From: Alphaproteobacteria bacterium | Lineage (GTDB): Bacteria > Pseudomonadota > Alphaproteobacteria > Rickettsiales > UBA3002 | Direction of reading: 5' to 3' | Assembly: GCA_022841525.1 (NCBI GenBank) | Contig: JALHRI010000019.1 | Location: 1-33,468, forward strand | Length of the DNA stretch: 33,468 nt | Part shown: positions 32,763-33,468 of the stretch, piece after piece | Numbering within the stretch: the stretch's first letter is position 1 | How the letters are laid out: each line of letters opens with the position of its first letter | Notes under the pieces: generated by a model | What the model was told of the DNA's origin: nothing | The model's input: the letters and a program-made list of their open reading frames with translations, nothing else | Database searches by the model: none | Translations under genes and position numbers: made by a program

Positions 32763-33305
32763 TCGCGTAAACGCAAAATCGATGCTGTCGAGCCTTCAGG
32801 CCATAGCTGCTACTGGGCTAGCTGTCGCCAACCGGGCGATTATAAAGCCCCCAAGCCCGGCGGCGCGCCGCGCGATTACCAATGGTTCTGCGAAGAACAT
32901 ATCGTGCAGTTCAACAAAAGCTGGGATTTTTTCGCCGGCATGAGTGAGGCGGAAATCTACGCGTTCCAGAAAGATTCTTATCTCGGCCACAATCCGACCT
33001 GGAAAGTGAACCATCAGGCAAGCTCGATGCATCAGCGCATGAACGATGCGTTTGGCAAACTGTTTGGGGAAGGTGCGGGATTTGAAAGCGTGCAGGTCAC
33101 GCTGCCGCGCGAGCTGCGCGATGCGCTGGCCGTGCTTGATTTGGAGCATCCCACCGATAAAGACAGTATCAAATCGCAGTACCGCGAACTGGCGAAGAAA
33201 TATCACCCTGACCGCAATGCGGGCAATAAACTCGCCGAAGAGGCGTTCAAAAAAGTCACCCACGCTTACCAGATTTTAATGTCGCAATATAGCGAAGCAT
33301 CGTAA
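32760..33305 (+). CDS. J-domain (DnaJ-like) protein with N-terminal Cys/His cluster
   Basis: This is a 181-aa co-chaperone-like protein. The J domain is at the C-terminus (about 122-178: ALAVLDLEHPTDKDSIKSQYRELAKKYHPDRNAGNK), with the Hsp70-activating HPD at 149-151. The N-terminal part carries Cys17, Cys22, Cys44 and His47 (SCYWASC, WFCEEH), spaced like a small metal site. There is no Gly/Phe region or DnaJ zinc domain, so it is not DnaJ itself. Proteins of this layout stand directly upstream of cobS in many Alphaproteobacteria. The ATG has no ribosome site and an apparent leaderless promoter. The start codon of cobS follows 25 nt after the stop, so the two are likely cotranscribed. Confidence 0.9.
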   Translation: MSRKRKIDAVEPSGHSCYWASCRQPGDYKAPKPGGAPRDYQWFCEEHIVQFNKSWDFFAGMSEAEIYAFQKDSYLGHNPTWKVNHQASSMHQRMNDAFGKLFGEGAGFESVQVTLPRELRDALAVLDLEHPTDKDSIKSQYRELAKKYHPDRNAGNKLAEEAFKKVTHAYQILMSQYSEAS

Positions 33306-33330
33306 GTAGAGCGAAACCAACGGAGACCAC

Positions 33331-33468
33331 ATGACCAGCGCCACCACTGACGAGATGCCAACGAAAAAATTTTCCGCCAAGAAACTCTTTGGCTTTGATA
33401 CATCACTCGAACCGCTGGGCTTTGCTAAAGCGAGCGAACACGTGCCGGAAATTGACGATAGCTACACC
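33331..33468 (+). CDS. cobS: aerobic cobaltochelatase subunit CobS, N-terminus only
   Basis: Only the first 46 codons are inside the window. The sequence after the ATG (MTSATTDEMPTKKFSAKKLFGFDTSLEPLGFAKASEHVPEIDDSYT) matches the CobS N-terminus, in which a basic segment is followed by [LV]FGID..L...AF.....YVP..D..Y. CobS is the AAA+ subunit that with CobT and CobN inserts cobalt into hydrogenobyrinate diamide in the oxygen-dependent B12 route. The ATP-binding motif would lie beyond the right edge. GGAG precedes the ATG, and the upstream J-domain gene is the usual neighbour. Confidence 0.85.
   Translation, partial: MTSATTDEMPTKKFSAKKLFGFDTSLEPLGFAKASEHVPEIDDSYT

Noticed and set aside
1-33468. 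CRISPR array, tRNA or rRNA genes, transposase or phage genes
   Set aside because: No regularly spaced direct repeats, no tRNA arm patterns and no matching proteins were seen by eye. The cloverleaf-like element at 21161-21234 lacks tRNA consensus bases.

Overview
The window is chromosomal DNA of a medium-GC alphaproteobacterium. The grounds are a CobS-type aerobic cobaltochelatase gene behind a J-domain gene, a phasin, the tsaE-amgK-murU cluster, a chemotaxis CheY/CheZ pair, a VirB-type type IV secretion system (T4SS), and an isocitrate dehydrogenase of the long Rickettsia/Thermus type. The combination suggests a lineage near Rhodospirillales, Micavibrionales or Rickettsiales-related groups rather than Rhizobiales or Rhodobacterales. 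That placement is an inference.

Layout. (1) 1-6996: the 5' part of virB9 and all of virB8 on the minus strand; divergently, two large exported proteins of unknown function (1410 and 529 aa) whose genes overlap by 4 nt. (2) 6998-9411, minus: iscX-tsaE-amgK-murU, four overlapping genes for Fe-S assembly, tRNA t6A formation and muropeptide recycling. (3) 9496-13919, plus: cheY, cheZ and a 1103-aa exported TPR protein, with two tandem hairpins before the TPR gene and a strong bidirectional terminator after it. (4) 13991-14710: phasin, minus. (5) 14874-17510: alaS, plus, running 12 bp into a convergent flavoprotein gene (17499-18941). (6) 19184-20659: icd, plus, with a palindromic repeat in its leader. 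(7) 20637-27059, minus: a seven-gene overlapping operon, in transcription order flavin amine oxidase, DUF1365, cyclopropane-fatty-acid-synthase-like methyltransferase, GPH/MFS transporter, DUF3833 lipoprotein, SDR, chalcone-isomerase-like secreted protein. It looks like a membrane fatty-acid modification operon. (8) 27228-30576, minus: metE and a Sua5-type threonylcarbamoyl-AMP synthase. (9) 30654-33468: orphan parA-ogt (plus), bolA (minus), an XRE regulator, a J-domain protein and the start of cobS (plus).

The most unusual parts are the two exported proteins beside virB8/virB9 and a set of palindromic elements. The larger protein has a long cysteine-free, nearly uncharged Leu/Gly/Asn/Gln/Met repeat region between cysteine-rich ends. 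Three intergenic elements (19082-19161, 21161-21234, 27120-27216) share GTCA...TGAC termini and a multi-hairpin architecture. One of them lies in frame inside the 5' end of the chalcone-isomerase-like gene. Two genes (the Sua5-type gene and the J-domain gene) have promoter-like sequences placed so that the mRNA could begin at the start codon. No tRNA, rRNA, CRISPR array, transposase or phage gene was seen, and no stretch over 300 bases lacks a gene.
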